A stretch of DNA of 64,000 nucleotides from Coriobacteriia bacterium (GTDB taxonomy: Bacteria > Actinomycetota > Coriobacteriia > Anaerosomatales > Anaerosomataceae): assembly GCA_030655755.1 (NCBI GenBank), contig JAUSOQ010000043.1, positions 62,001-126,000 of the forward strand, written 5' to 3'. The notes beneath the pieces were generated by a model, which was given only the letters and a program-made list of their open reading frames with translations, was not told where the DNA came from and did not search any database. The number at the start of each line of letters is the position of its first letter. The first letter of the stretch is position 1. The position numbers and the translations under genes are program-made. This document shows positions 29,628 through 38,335 of this stretch, one piece after another.

Positions 29628-30698
29628 ATGCGGCTGATCTGGGCAACAGTCAGCGATATCGCACAAGACGACCTCGACATCCAGTACGTCGCCATCGTCC
29701 TCGACGAAGAGGACTCCAACGCGCAGGCGATCTGCTATCCGGCGCTCAGTGGCCGGTGCGCGATGGGAGATCGGGTGCTCATCAACACGACGGCGGTCGA
29801 TCTTGGGTTGGGTACCGGGGGGGACCATCTGGTGGTCGCACGCGGCACCACGGGTGTCGTGCTCGATGACCCTTCGGCGGGTCATATCATGAAGCTTCGC
29901 TACACGCCCCTGCAGCGTGATGTCTTTACCGTCGAAGAACAGGGAAGTCCCCATCACGATGTCATGGCCGAGGCGACCGATCTTACTGGTATGCCCGTCG
30001 TTTGTTGCGGCCTACACAGCCAGGTCGTTCCGGTCGTCGCGGCTATCAAAGAGGCGCGTCCTGACGCACGCATCGCATACGTCATGACCGATGGCGCGGC
30101 ACTTCCACTGGCGCTGTCCCGGGTGATGCGACAAGCGTCGGCGGCGGGTCTTGTGGATGTCACGATCACGTCGGGCCAGTCGTTCGGCGGCGAGCTTGAG
30201 GCCGTGAACCTGCATTCGGCGTTGCTTGCCGCCCGACATGTGGCGAAAGTAGATGTGGCTGTCGTCGCCATCGGCCCCGGTGTTGTGGGCACCGCAACGC
30301 CGTTCGGGCATGGTGGTGTCGCGCAGGGTGAGGCAATGAACGCGACCGCCGCCTTGGGAGGCGTTCCGATTGCGTGTCTTCGGGTATCGTTCGCAGACTC
30401 CCGGTCCCGTCATCGCGGCGTGAGCCACCATACACTCACAGCGCTGACGCGGGTCGCGCTGACGAGTGTTGTCGTCGCCATCCCCGTTGGCGATCCGGAG
30501 CAGACTGCCGAGATCGAGCATGCGCTTGCCGACGCGGATGTGTGGGAGCGACACTGCCCGGAGCGCGTCGAGGTCGAAGGACTGCCACACACGCGGGGTA
30601 TCGGTCTAAGGTCGATGGGTCGCGGACCGGATGACGACCCCGCGTTCTTCGCCGCGGCAGTCGCTGCCGGACGGGTCGCAGCGGTTCGGATACCCTAG
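29628..30698 (+). CDS. DUF3866 family protein
   Basis: 356 residues, no signal or membrane helix, so cytoplasmic. The N-terminal part reads VGDRV-type beta strands (ALSGRCAMGDRVLINTTAVDLGLGTGG), and the central part has alternating strand-helix units with Gly-rich turns (GMPVVCCGLHSQVVPVVAA, AIGPGVVGTATPFGHGG). This matches the conserved but uncharacterised DUF3866 family found in actinobacteria and Firmicutes, often next to an M20 peptidase, nudix hydrolase or xerD as here. No function is known. Confidence 0.8.
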   Translation: MRLIWATVSDIAQDDLDIQYVAIVLDEEDSNAQAICYPALSGRCAMGDRVLINTTAVDLGLGTGGDHLVVARGTTGVVLDDPSAGHIMKLRYTPLQRDVFTVEEQGSPHHDVMAEATDLTGMPVVCCGLHSQVVPVVAAIKEARPDARIAYVMTDGAALPLALSRVMRQASAAGLVDVTITSGQSFGGELEAVNLHSALLAARHVAKVDVAVVAIGPGVVGTATPFGHGGVAQGEAMNATAALGGVPIACLRVSFADSRSRHRGVSHHTLTALTRVALTSVVVAIPVGDPEQTAEIEHALADADVWERHCPERVEVEGLPHTRGIGLRSMGRGPDDDPAFFAAAVAAGRVAAVRIP

Positions 30699-30836
30699 CT
30701 CCTGCTGGTGCGCGACACACGCCTGGGATACACTGTTCGAGGTTCTCTCACGGTCGGCATATGCGATACCTACCGCTACTGATTGCGGCGCGTATACATC
30801 ATACGTGTAAGGTGATCTCGAGCTGAGGAGACGAAC

Positions 30837-31949
30837 ATGATCATCGGTGTACCCAAAGAGATCAAGAACAACGAGTTCCGCGTCGGCATGACACCGGGCG
30901 GTGTGCACGAGTTCGTGACTCATGGTCACTCGGTGCTCGTGGAGAAGGCGGCGGGCGAGGGTTCGTCGTTCACCGACGACGAGTATCTCGCAGCAGGCGC
31001 AGAACTCGTCAGTACTGCAGAAGAGGTCTTCGCCCGCGCTGACATGATCGTGAAGGTCAAGGAACCTCAGGCGGTCGAGATCGCCCGATTGCGTCCCGGC
31101 CAGATCCTCTACACCTACCTGCATCTTGCTCCTGATCTTGCACAGACGCAGGGCCTCATCAAGTCCGGCGCCGTCTGTATCGCGTACGAGACCGTGGAGC
31201 TTCCTGATCACTCATTGCCGCTACTTGCGCCGATGTCCGAGGTCGCTGGGCGAATGGCAGCGCAGGTGGGAGCCGCGTATCTGCAGAAGCCGAACGGCGG
31301 TCGCGGCGTTTTAATGGGCGGCGTTCCCGGCACATATCCCGCGAAGGTCGTCATTCTCGGCGGCGGTGTCGTGGGCAGCAATGCCGCATACGTCGCGATG
31401 GGTATGGGAGCCGATGTCACGATCATGGATGTCAATCTTGATCGCCTGCGCTATCTCGACGAGATATGGGGCGGCCGCGTCCGCACCGTCTACTCGAGCA
31501 AGCACAGTATCAAAGAAGCCGTCTATGCAGCCGACCTCGTCATCGGCGCCGTCCTACTTCCAGGCGCAAAGACGCCGTATCTCATCACCAAGGAGATGCT
31601 GCCGAAGATGAAGTGCGGCTCCGTCGTCGTTGACGTCTCGGTCGACCAGGGTGGCTGTATCGAAACCACGCATGCCACCACACATGCGGATCCGACATAT
31701 TTCGTCGACGGCGTTCTACACTACGGTGTCGCCAACATGCCTGGCGCTGTGCCGAACACTTCGACGGTCGCGCTCACGCATGCCACGCTGAGGTATGGTC
31801 TCGCCATCGCTAACAAGGGTTGGAGGCAGGCGGTCACAGACGACGGCGCACTTGCGAAGGGCGTGAACGTTCTCGACGGCAAGATCACCTACAAGTCCGT
31901 CGCTGATGCGCACGGCATGAACTACACTCCCCTTGATCGTCTGCTCTAG
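30837..31949 (+). CDS. ald: Alanine dehydrogenase
   Basis: 370 residues, the standard length. NAD-dependent interconversion of alanine and pyruvate plus ammonium. Start [23 protein letters not shown] is diagnostic; the Rossmann loop is [26 protein letters not shown] (about 171-196), and [12 protein letters not shown] and [14 protein letters not shown] complete the active site. GAGGAG ribosome site. Alone between DUF3866 and xerD, with a 138-base upstream gap holding a small inverted repeat (CGTAT-5-ATACG near 30792) and a strong hairpin behind it, so it is probably its own transcription unit. Confidence 0.97.
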   Translation: MIIGVPKEIKNNEFRVGMTPGGVHEFVTHGHSVLVEKAAGEGSSFTDDEYLAAGAELVSTAEEVFARADMIVKVKEPQAVEIARLRPGQILYTYLHLAPDLAQTQGLIKSGAVCIAYETVELPDHSLPLLAPMSEVAGRMAAQVGAAYLQKPNGGRGVLMGGVPGTYPAKVVILGGGVVGSNAAYVAMGMGADVTIMDVNLDRLRYLDEIWGGRVRTVYSSKHSIKEAVYAADLVIGAVLLPGAKTPYLITKEMLPKMKCGSVVVDVSVDQGGCIETTHATTHADPTYFVDGVLHYGVANMPGAVPNTSTVALTHATLRYGLAIANKGWRQAVTDDGALAKGVNVLDGKITYKSVADAHGMNYTPLDRLL

Positions 31950-31971
31950 CGTGTGAGCGAAGGGATACTGG

Positions 31972-31998
31972 AAGGGCGGCCCTTGTGGCCGCCCTTCT
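31972..31998 (+). terminator. Terminator hairpin after ald
   Basis: Perfect 11-bp stem (GAAGGGCGGCC with GGCCGCCCTTC) and a 5-base loop, 22 bases behind the ald stop; the sequence after it is only moderately T-rich (TTGC). Confidence 0.7.
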
Positions 31999-32044
31999 TG
32001 CATTGGGTGCTGGTGTGCCGGGGGTGCTCTGCCATAATCGAAAC

Positions 32045-32950
32045 ATGGATCCGACAATTGAAGAGTTCCTTGGCCATCTCGCTGTCGAGCGGGGCGCATC
32101 GCCACTGACGATCGAGGCATATCGCCGTGATCTCGGCCAGTATGCCACCTCACTGGGTGGGCGTGGTATCACTGACTTGTCCCGTGCGAGCAGGGAAGAT
32201 GTCGTCGCATTCACTCGAGGCCTGCGAGATGCCGGTCTTGCTCCGGCGACCGTCGAGCGTAAGGTGTCGGCGGTGAAGAGCTACCACAAGTTCCTCGTCC
32301 GAGAGGGCATCACCGATGCGCTCCCTACTGCCGGACTCCCGCTGCCCAAGGTGCCGGAGTGTCTTCCGGACGTGATCTCGGTTGCCGAGGCGGACAAGTT
32401 GCTTTCACAACCGTTTCCCGAGGGGCCGGTGGGTCACCGGGACCGTTGCGTGCTTGAGGTTCTCTACGGATGCGGCATGCGCGCAAGTGAGCTCGTTGGG
32501 CTCGACGTCTCCGATCTCGACTTGGATGGCGGCTTCATACGTGTGTTCGGCAAGGGAGGCAAGGAACGTGTCGTTCCCGTTGCGGGCGCAGCCGAGCGTG
32601 CTTTGCGAGAGTATCTCGCACATGGTCGTTCCTATCTGCGCGCGAAGAAGGCGACGCTGCTCCAGGACCCCTCGGCGCTGCTCTTGAACCAGCGAGGTCA
32701 GAGGTTGACCCGGCAGGCGGTGTTCATCATGGTGCGGCGATACGGTGGCCGAGTCGGGCTGGAGCTGCATCCGCACACCCTTCGGCATACGTTCGCCACT
32801 CACATGCTGCAAGGTGGAGCCGACCTGCGTGCTCTGCAGGAGATGCTCGGCCATGCTGACATCTCGACCACTCAGGTGTACACGCACGTGGATCGCACGC
32901 ACATCCGCGAGGAGTATCTCTCAACGCATCCACGCGCTCGTCTACGCTAG
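32045..32950 (+). CDS. xerD: Tyrosine recombinase XerD/XerC
   Basis: 301 residues from the ATG at 32045; the frame is open upstream only into the ald terminator. An N-terminal SAM-like core-binding domain (about 1-90) is followed by the catalytic domain with all expected residues: Arg in CGMRASELVGLDV, Lys in GKGGKERVVPV, HTLRHTFATHML (His and Arg), LGHADISTTQVYTHV (His and nucleophile Tyr near residue 280). It resolves chromosome dimers at dif; in actinobacteria xerD also lies downstream of pyrG. No phage or integron features are nearby. Confidence 0.92.
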   Translation: MDPTIEEFLGHLAVERGASPLTIEAYRRDLGQYATSLGGRGITDLSRASREDVVAFTRGLRDAGLAPATVERKVSAVKSYHKFLVREGITDALPTAGLPLPKVPECLPDVISVAEADKLLSQPFPEGPVGHRDRCVLEVLYGCGMRASELVGLDVSDLDLDGGFIRVFGKGGKERVVPVAGAAERALREYLAHGRSYLRAKKATLLQDPSALLLNQRGQRLTRQAVFIMVRRYGGRVGLELHPHTLRHTFATHMLQGGADLRALQEMLGHADISTTQVYTHVDRTHIREEYLSTHPRARLR

Positions 32951-33067
32951 GAGTCGACTGTTCGGCAGGAGGACACGGTAAGTTGGAAAAGCTGTTTCAG
33001 ATGCATGCGCAGAGGGTTAAAATGAATAGAGTATCCCGGTTCTCATGGATGAGGAGGCGGATCGAGC
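32951..33067 (+). promoter_or_regulatory. Leader region of the nucleoside transporter operon
   Basis: 117 bases, locally AT-rich compared with the surroundings. TAAAAT at 33018-33023 is a plausible -10 with a weak -35 (TTTCAG at 32995-33000, 17 bp apart). I looked for purine-riboswitch core features and saw none. Confidence 0.35.
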
Positions 33068-34150
33068 GTGAATCGTAAGTGGAGATCGATCATCGCGGTA
33101 CTGCTGGCTTTGACGTTGCTTGTCGCTTTCGTGCCTGGTTGTGCGAAGGACGAACCTGCAGATGAGCCGACTACGGATGAAACGGTCACAGAGGAGCCGA
33201 AGACCGACATCAAGGCCGCCATGGTCACCGACGTGGGTGGTCTGGGTGACAAGTCCTTCAACGACCTTGCGTATGCAGGGTTGCAGAAGGCAGAGCAGGA
33301 ACTTGGCGTAGAGATCCAGGTGCTCGAGTCCAAAGAGATCACCGACTACGAGTCCAATATCGACCAACTCGCAACCGCCGGTTACAATCCGATCTTCGCG
33401 GTCGGATTCCTGATGACCGACACCGTTGTGAAGCTCGCGTCGGTGTATCCGGACACGAACTTCGGTGGTGTGGACGAGGAGTTCTACGATGGCATTCCGG
33501 GCAACGTAGTGTCACTGCTCTTCAATGAGCACGAGGGAAGCTACCTCGCTGGTGTTGTCGCGGGTCTGGCTACCAAAGAGTCGTTCGACAGCAAGCTCAA
33601 CAGCGATAACGTCATCGGTTTCGTCGGTGGGATGGATGTCCCATTGATCAAGAAGTTCGAAGCCGGCTTCATCGCGGGCGCCAAGTCCGTTAACCCGGAC
33701 GTCAAGGTCATCTCGCTCTACACCGGCAACTTCACCGATCAAGCGAAGGGTAAGGAGCTCGGCTACTCGCTCATCGAGCAGAAGGCTGATGTCATCTTCG
33801 CCGCTGCGGGCGCATGTGGCACAGGCACGCTCGTGGCTTGTCAGGAAAAAGGTGCATTGTTCATCGGCGTGGACGCTGACCAGTACATCACGATTCCCGG
33901 CAGCGGAGACGTCATGCTGACCTCGATGATGAAACGCGTCGATGCTGCTGTGTTCGGAGCCATCAAGTCCATGGTCGATGGCTCATTCAAGGGCGGCACC
34001 GCTCAGTACTTCGGTCTGGCCGAGGACGGCGTTGGCCTTGCTCCGTATCATGACTTCGAGACCAAGGTCCCACAGAGCATCAAGGATGCCGTCGATAAGG
34101 CGCGTCAGGACATCATCACCGGTACGATCAAGGTTCCTGAGACCCCGTAG
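33068..34150 (+). CDS. BMP family nucleoside-binding lipoprotein
   Basis: 360 residues, GTG start. Lipoprotein signal with a Cys at residue 20 (FVPGC), a Thr/Glu/Asp linker (about 22-45), then the BMP/Med fold: VTDVGGLGDKSFNDLAYAGL (about 56-75), NPIFAVGFLMTD, VGGMDVPLIKKFEAGFIAGAK and FAAAGACGTGTL. It is the substrate receptor of the importer encoded by the next three genes. Characterised relatives (PnrA of Treponema, BmpA/NupA and NupN systems) bind purine nucleosides, so nucleoside uptake is the likely job. Confidence 0.92.
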   Translation: MNRKWRSIIAVLLALTLLVAFVPGCAKDEPADEPTTDETVTEEPKTDIKAAMVTDVGGLGDKSFNDLAYAGLQKAEQELGVEIQVLESKEITDYESNIDQLATAGYNPIFAVGFLMTDTVVKLASVYPDTNFGGVDEEFYDGIPGNVVSLLFNEHEGSYLAGVVAGLATKESFDSKLNSDNVIGFVGGMDVPLIKKFEAGFIAGAKSVNPDVKVISLYTGNFTDQAKGKELGYSLIEQKADVIFAAAGACGTGTLVACQEKGALFIGVDADQYITIPGSGDVMLTSMMKRVDAAVFGAIKSMVDGSFKGGTAQYFGLAEDGVGLAPYHDFETKVPQSIKDAVDKARQDIITGTIKVPETP

Positions 34151-34200
34151 CCGTCAGTGCGCGGCGGTGCTTTCGTGGCGCTGCCGATGCAGTACACTGA

Positions 34201-34231
34201 GAGGGACGGCTGGCACATCCAGCCGTCCCTC
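34201..34231 (+). terminator. Strong hairpin between binding protein and ATPase genes
   Basis: A perfect 13-bp stem (GAGGGACGGCTGG with CCAGCCGTCCCTC) and a 5-base loop, 50 bases behind the binding-protein stop and 41 bases before the ATPase start, not followed by a T run. A partial terminator or 3' stabiliser that makes more binding protein than ATPase would fit. Confidence 0.6.
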
Positions 34232-34272
34232 ATCACTTGGCTGATGTCAGCACGACCCGAGAGGACCGCAGG

Positions 34273-35835
34273 ATGCCGGTACTCGAGCTGCGCGAGATCA
34301 CGAAGGTGTTCCCCGGCGTCGTCGCGAACGACCGTGTCTCACTCGTCTTGGAGCGTGGCGAGATCGTCGCCCTGCTCGGCGAGAATGGGGCGGGCAAGTC
34401 AACCCTGATGAACGTCGTATATGGGCTGTTGTCCAGCGATGGCGGCCAGGTGCTGGTTGACGACAAGCCGGTGAAGATCAAGTCACCCCGCCAGGCGATC
34501 GATCTTGGCATCGGAATGGTGCACCAGCACTTTATGCTCGTGGAACCATTGACCGTGACCGAGAACATCGTCTTAGGGCGTGAACCCGGACGATTCGGAG
34601 TCATCGACTTTACTACGGCACACAAGAAGGTGCAGGAAATCGCCACGCGCTACGGTCTGAAAGTCGACCCTGACGCGCGGATCATGGACCTCTCGGTAGG
34701 CATGCAGCAGCGTGTCGAGATCCTGAAGGCGCTGTATCAGGGCGCGCGAGTCCTCATCCTCGATGAGCCGACCGCAGTCCTTACTCCGCAGGAGGCCAAG
34801 GAGCTGTTCAGTGTCGTGCGGTCGCTCGTGGACGAGGGCCTCTCGGTCGTGTTCATCACGCACAAGCTTGAAGAGGTCATGTCGGTCTCCGATCGTATCA
34901 TCGTCATGCGCGACGGTAGAGTCGTTGGGGAGACGAAGCCTTCCGAGACCGATGACGTGGGTCTTGCCCGGATGATGGTCGGCCGCGATGTCGTCCTGAG
35001 TGTCGAGAAGGGCCCTTCCGAGTGCGCCGCCGAGGTCCTCGAAGTGACGGACCTACACGTGAAAGACGATCGCGGACTCGAGGCTGTACGCGGGGTCTCA
35101 TTCACAGTATGCGGCGGCGAGATCGTCGCACTTGCCGGCGTTAGCGGCAACGGGCAGAGTGAACTTATCGAGGCCATAGTCGGGCTGCGGAGACCAGTCG
35201 GCGGAAGGCTGATGCTCAAGGGCGTCGATATAACGCACGCCTCGGCCAGGGTGTCCATCGAGGCGGGCGTCTCACATATCCCGGAGGACCGTCATCGTCG
35301 CGGCCTCGTTCTCGAGTTCGACCTCGCCGAGAACCTCATCTTGGGTGATCATCGCATGCCGCCGTACGCGACGCGGGGCATCATGCACCCCTCGGCCGTC
35401 ACTGCTACTGCCGAGAAGCGCATCGCTGATTACGATATCCGAACGCCATCGTGGCATGTCCTAGCGTCCAATCTCTCCGGAGGTAACCAGCAGAAGGTCG
35501 TCGTTGCGCGCGAGATCGGGCGCAATCCGGAACTGCTCGTCGCTGCCCAGCCCACACGCGGTCTCGATGTTGGCGCGATCGAGTTCGTGCACCGGCAGAT
35601 ACTCAAGGAGCGCGAGAGTGGCAAGGCTGTTCTGCTTGTGAGCCTCGAACTCGAAGAAGTGCTGTCGTTAGCCGACCGGATCCTCGTTATCTACGAGGGC
35701 CGCATCGTACGTGAGTTTACGGCAGGCGAGGCCGACGAGGAGACGCTCGGCTACTTCATGACCGGCGGTGGTGGTACGAAGCTTGAGGATGAAGGCAGAA
35801 CGGAGCATGCCGAGATGGCCGAGGGAGACGCATGA
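34273..35835 (+). CDS. Nucleoside ABC transporter ATP-binding protein (two cassettes)
   Basis: 520 residues from the ATG at 34273 (MPVLELREITKVFPG; AGGACCGCAGG before it). Two ABC domains in one chain as in sugar and nucleoside CUT2-type importers: Walker A GENGAGKSTLMNVVYG, signature LSVGMQQRVEI, Walker B VLILDEPTAVLTP in the first; in the second the Walker A is SGNGQSELIE, degenerate, with signature NLSGGNQQKVVVAREI and AAQPTRGLD. It energises the two permeases that follow. Overlaps the first permease gene by 4 bases. Confidence 0.93.
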   Translation: MPVLELREITKVFPGVVANDRVSLVLERGEIVALLGENGAGKSTLMNVVYGLLSSDGGQVLVDDKPVKIKSPRQAIDLGIGMVHQHFMLVEPLTVTENIVLGREPGRFGVIDFTTAHKKVQEIATRYGLKVDPDARIMDLSVGMQQRVEILKALYQGARVLILDEPTAVLTPQEAKELFSVVRSLVDEGLSVVFITHKLEEVMSVSDRIIVMRDGRVVGETKPSETDDVGLARMMVGRDVVLSVEKGPSECAAEVLEVTDLHVKDDRGLEAVRGVSFTVCGGEIVALAGVSGNGQSELIEAIVGLRRPVGGRLMLKGVDITHASARVSIEAGVSHIPEDRHRRGLVLEFDLAENLILGDHRMPPYATRGIMHPSAVTATAEKRIADYDIRTPSWHVLASNLSGGNQQKVVVAREIGRNPELLVAAQPTRGLDVGAIEFVHRQILKERESGKAVLLVSLELEEVLSLADRILVIYEGRIVREFTAGEADEETLGYFMTGGGGTKLEDEGRTEHAEMAEGDA

Positions 35836-36959
35836 GCGAGTCGAGGGAGACGCTACCCGCGCACCGGGCGTGGATGACGGTCGCCCAGAAGGTGGGCACC
35901 CCGATCGCCTCGGTCATTCTTGCGATTGGCATCGGGTCGGTCATCATGTGGGCGTCCGGCTATGACCCGGTCGCTGCGTTCGCGGCGTTGTTCAAGGGGT
36001 CGTTTGGTGGTCCCAAGCAGATCGGTGACACGCTGCTCAGGTCCACGCCGCTCATCCTCACGGGTCTCTCCGTCGCATATGGCTTTCGTGCGGGCCTCTT
36101 CAATATCGGCGCCGAGGGTCAGTTGTTCATGGGCGGCCTCGTGGTCGCGTGGCTCGGTGTTGCACTCACCGGTCTCCCGTGGGTCGTCATGGTTCCCCTG
36201 CTCGTTGTCGCTGCCATGCTTGCTGGCGCGGCATGGGCGTTCGTGCCCGCGATCTTGAAGGCGCGCATCGGCGCGCACGAGGTCATCACCACGATGATGT
36301 TCACCTATATCGGGCGATACATCGTCTCGTGGCTGGTCGTCGGCCCACTCAAAGCGCCCGGGCAGATTCCCCAGACTGATGCGTTGCCCATTGGATCGCA
36401 GCTACCGCGCATCCAGACGCTCTTCAGTGAGGCCACGCTCGAAGCGCTGCCATTTCTTAAGCTCGGGCGCGCACACCTCGGCATTGTCGTGGCGGTGATC
36501 GCCGCGCTCGTCGTGTGGTTCATCCTCAAGTACACGACGCTCGGCTACGAGAACCGTGCGGTGGGCTTCAACCCCTGGGCATCGGAGACGGGCGGTATCT
36601 CCGTACAGTGGACCACCGTCAAGGCTCTGTGCATCTCCGGTGCACTGGCTGGTCTTGCGGGCGCGGTCGAGGTCATGGGGGTGCATCACCGCATCTTCGA
36701 CCAGTTCTCTTCGGGCTTCGGGTTCACTGGCATCGCGGTTGCGTTGCTGGCGAAGAACCACCCGCTTGGCGTGATACCGGCGGCAATCCTGTTCGGTGCG
36801 CTGTCGGCTGGCGCAGGCACGATGCAGCTCGAAGCGCACGTTCCGCAGAAGATCATCCTCATCATCCAGGCGCTCGTGATCTTCCTGGTCGCTGCCGAGG
36901 AGATCGTCACATGGTTCATCAAGCGTCGTCAGAAGGAGGCGCTGAGCCATGTTGGGTAG
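35832..36959 (+). CDS. Nucleoside ABC transporter permease (first)
   Basis: 375 residues, about 9 membrane helices, of the BPD_transp_2 family (LivH/RbsC-like). The family turn FRAGLFNIGAEGQLFMGGL (about 85-103) is present, and FSSGFGFTGIAVALLAKNHPLGV near the C-terminus fits YufP/NupB-type nucleoside permeases. Overlaps its partners: 4 bases with the ATPase gene and 11 with the second permease. Confidence 0.92.
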   Translation: MSESRETLPAHRAWMTVAQKVGTPIASVILAIGIGSVIMWASGYDPVAAFAALFKGSFGGPKQIGDTLLRSTPLILTGLSVAYGFRAGLFNIGAEGQLFMGGLVVAWLGVALTGLPWVVMVPLLVVAAMLAGAAWAFVPAILKARIGAHEVITTMMFTYIGRYIVSWLVVGPLKAPGQIPQTDALPIGSQLPRIQTLFSEATLEALPFLKLGRAHLGIVVAVIAALVVWFILKYTTLGYENRAVGFNPWASETGGISVQWTTVKALCISGALAGLAGAVEVMGVHHRIFDQFSSGFGFTGIAVALLAKNHPLGVIPAAILFGALSAGAGTMQLEAHVPQKIILIIQALVIFLVAAEEIVTWFIKRRQKEALSHVG

Positions 36960-37902
36960 CATCATCACACCCGATCTGTTCGCCGCCGCACTTCGCATGG
37001 CCACGCCGCTGGCCCTTGCCGCTATCGGCGGCACCATCTGCGAGCGCTCCGGTGTCGTGAACATCGCGCTCGAAGGTATCATGCTGACCGGGGCGTTCTT
37101 CGGCACGGTGGTCGCGCTCGCCACAGGCAATCCGTGGCTCGGCGTCATCGCTGCGATGGTCTCAGGCGTGATCGTTTCGGCGATCCACGCGTTCGCCTCG
37201 ATCAACCTGCGTGCTGACCAGGTGGTTTCCGGTACCGCTATCAACATCCTCGCTCTCGGTGTGACCGGCTTCATGATGGAGCGGCTGTACGGACACCCCG
37301 GCACGACCGACCCGTCCGCGATGCTGCGTCCGGTGTTCAAGTTCGCGATGGCCGACGGTGGTTTTCTCGGCACCATCTGGAACTGGATCAACGGCATATT
37401 CTTGTCCCACACACCCATCGTGTACATGGCTATCATCATTGCGATAGTCGCCCAGTGGGCGATGTACAAGACGCGTTGGGGCCTGCATCTGCGGGCGCTC
37501 GGTGAACATCCGCGTGCGGTCGACACCGTCGGCGTCAACGTGTTCAGGGGTCGCTGGGTGGCCGTGCTCATAAGTGGGGCGCTCGCCGGGCTGGCCGGCG
37601 CTAACCTCACGCTCGAGCAGGTGGGAAGCTTCACGGAGAACATGACGAATGGTCGCGGCTTCATCGCTTTGGCCGCCAACATCTTTGGCCGGTGGACGCC
37701 TGTCGGCTCATATCTGGCTTCGCTGTTGTTCGGTTTTGCCGATGCGCTACAGATCAAGTTGCAGATATTCCGCGGACAGATCGACATCCCACCGCAGTTC
37801 TTCCTGATGCTGCCGTACGTACTCACGGTCGTCGTTCTCGCGGGCGTGGTCGGACGTGCGGTGGCTCCGGCTGCGATCGGCAAGCCCTACGAGAAGGAGT
37901 AG
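36949..37902 (+). CDS. Nucleoside ABC transporter permease (second)
   Basis: 317 residues with about 8-9 membrane helices of the same permease family (YufQ/NupC type). Signature CERSGVVNIALEGIMLTGAFFG (about 25-46) and NGRGFIALAANIFGRWTPVGSYLASLLFG. It forms a heterodimeric channel with the preceding permease. The small gene at 37906 follows 3 bases later. Confidence 0.92.
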   Translation: MLGSIITPDLFAAALRMATPLALAAIGGTICERSGVVNIALEGIMLTGAFFGTVVALATGNPWLGVIAAMVSGVIVSAIHAFASINLRADQVVSGTAINILALGVTGFMMERLYGHPGTTDPSAMLRPVFKFAMADGGFLGTIWNWINGIFLSHTPIVYMAIIIAIVAQWAMYKTRWGLHLRALGEHPRAVDTVGVNVFRGRWVAVLISGALAGLAGANLTLEQVGSFTENMTNGRGFIALAANIFGRWTPVGSYLASLLFGFADALQIKLQIFRGQIDIPPQFFLMLPYVLTVVVLAGVVGRAVAPAAIGKPYEKE

Positions 37903-37905
37903 GGG

Positions 37906-38229
37906 ATGATACTCGTTGCCAGGAGTGGGGCCCCGTTCTCATTGCGTCGTGCGTTGGCGTGGGCTGTCACCTGGGCGATCGGCGCCGGCATCGGCGTTGC
38001 CCTCGGTGGCTGGCTGACCCTTATAGGGGGCTCCGGAGCGCCGGGTGTCGAGGCGCTTAACCCGTGGAGCGATCTTGTACTACTTCCCCTGGCTGCTTTC
38101 GCCGTTGTGCTTGTCGTTCATCTCGTCGGGCAACTGGTCTCTGCGGTCGTCCGAGGACGCCGAGCGGGTCAGGGTGGCGAGGATGAGCGCGATGAGCCAC
38201 AGTCCGAGGGCGACAGCGTCACCGGGTAG
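37906..38229 (+). CDS. Small two-span membrane protein after the nucleoside transporter
   Basis: 107 residues, not recognised. Two hydrophobic segments (about 16-40 and 55-80), then a charged tail. It starts 3 bases after the permease stop with AAGGAG upstream, so it is likely the last gene of the transporter operon. Its last 150 bases overlap, in antisense, the 3' end of the - strand gene at 38080-38334; codon use in the overlap favours the - strand frame, so the C-terminal part may be less constrained. Confidence 0.6.
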   Translation: MILVARSGAPFSLRRALAWAVTWAIGAGIGVALGGWLTLIGGSGAPGVEALNPWSDLVLLPLAAFAVVLVVHLVGQLVSAVVRGRRAGQGGEDERDEPQSEGDSVTG

Positions 38230-38334
38230 GTCAGGGGCGAAGTCCATCCCTCGCAGCACGCCGCGAAATGCGTAGACGGCGGCCGGGAGTGCGACCGCCG
38301 CCCACAGCGGCATCTTGAGGGAAGGACGCAGCAC
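38080..38334 (-). CDS. Small membrane protein following the DUF4349 gene
   Basis: 84 residues from the GTG at 38334, one base after the DUF4349 stop codon, with GAGG 6 bases before it inside the DUF4349 end; an internal ATG at 38313 lacks a ribosome site. Two hydrophobic segments (about residues 8-23 and 36-56) and a charged tail rich in Asp/Arg/Lys. Codon third positions are strongly G/C, as in true genes of this window. Function unknown. Convergent and overlapping by 150 bases with the + strand gene at 37906. Confidence 0.55.
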   Translation of the reverse strand: MLRPSLKMPLWAAVALPAAVYAFRGVLRGMDFAPDLPGDAVALGLWLIALILATLTRSASSDDRRDQLPDEMNDKHNGESSQGK

Positions 38335-38335
38335 G

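Noticed and set aside
32045-32950. Integrase of a mobile element
   Set aside because: Length, motifs and neighbourhood fit housekeeping XerD; no phage genes, attachment repeats or tRNA target were seen.
32951-33067. Purine riboswitch before the nucleoside transporter
   Set aside because: The conserved junction and loop sequences of the purine aptamer are not present in this leader.
36402-37883. 493-codon open frame on the - strand across the ABC permeases
   Set aside because: Antisense of two clear permease genes in the same operon; low-complexity Ala/Pro/Thr/Ser translation with no recognisable domain.
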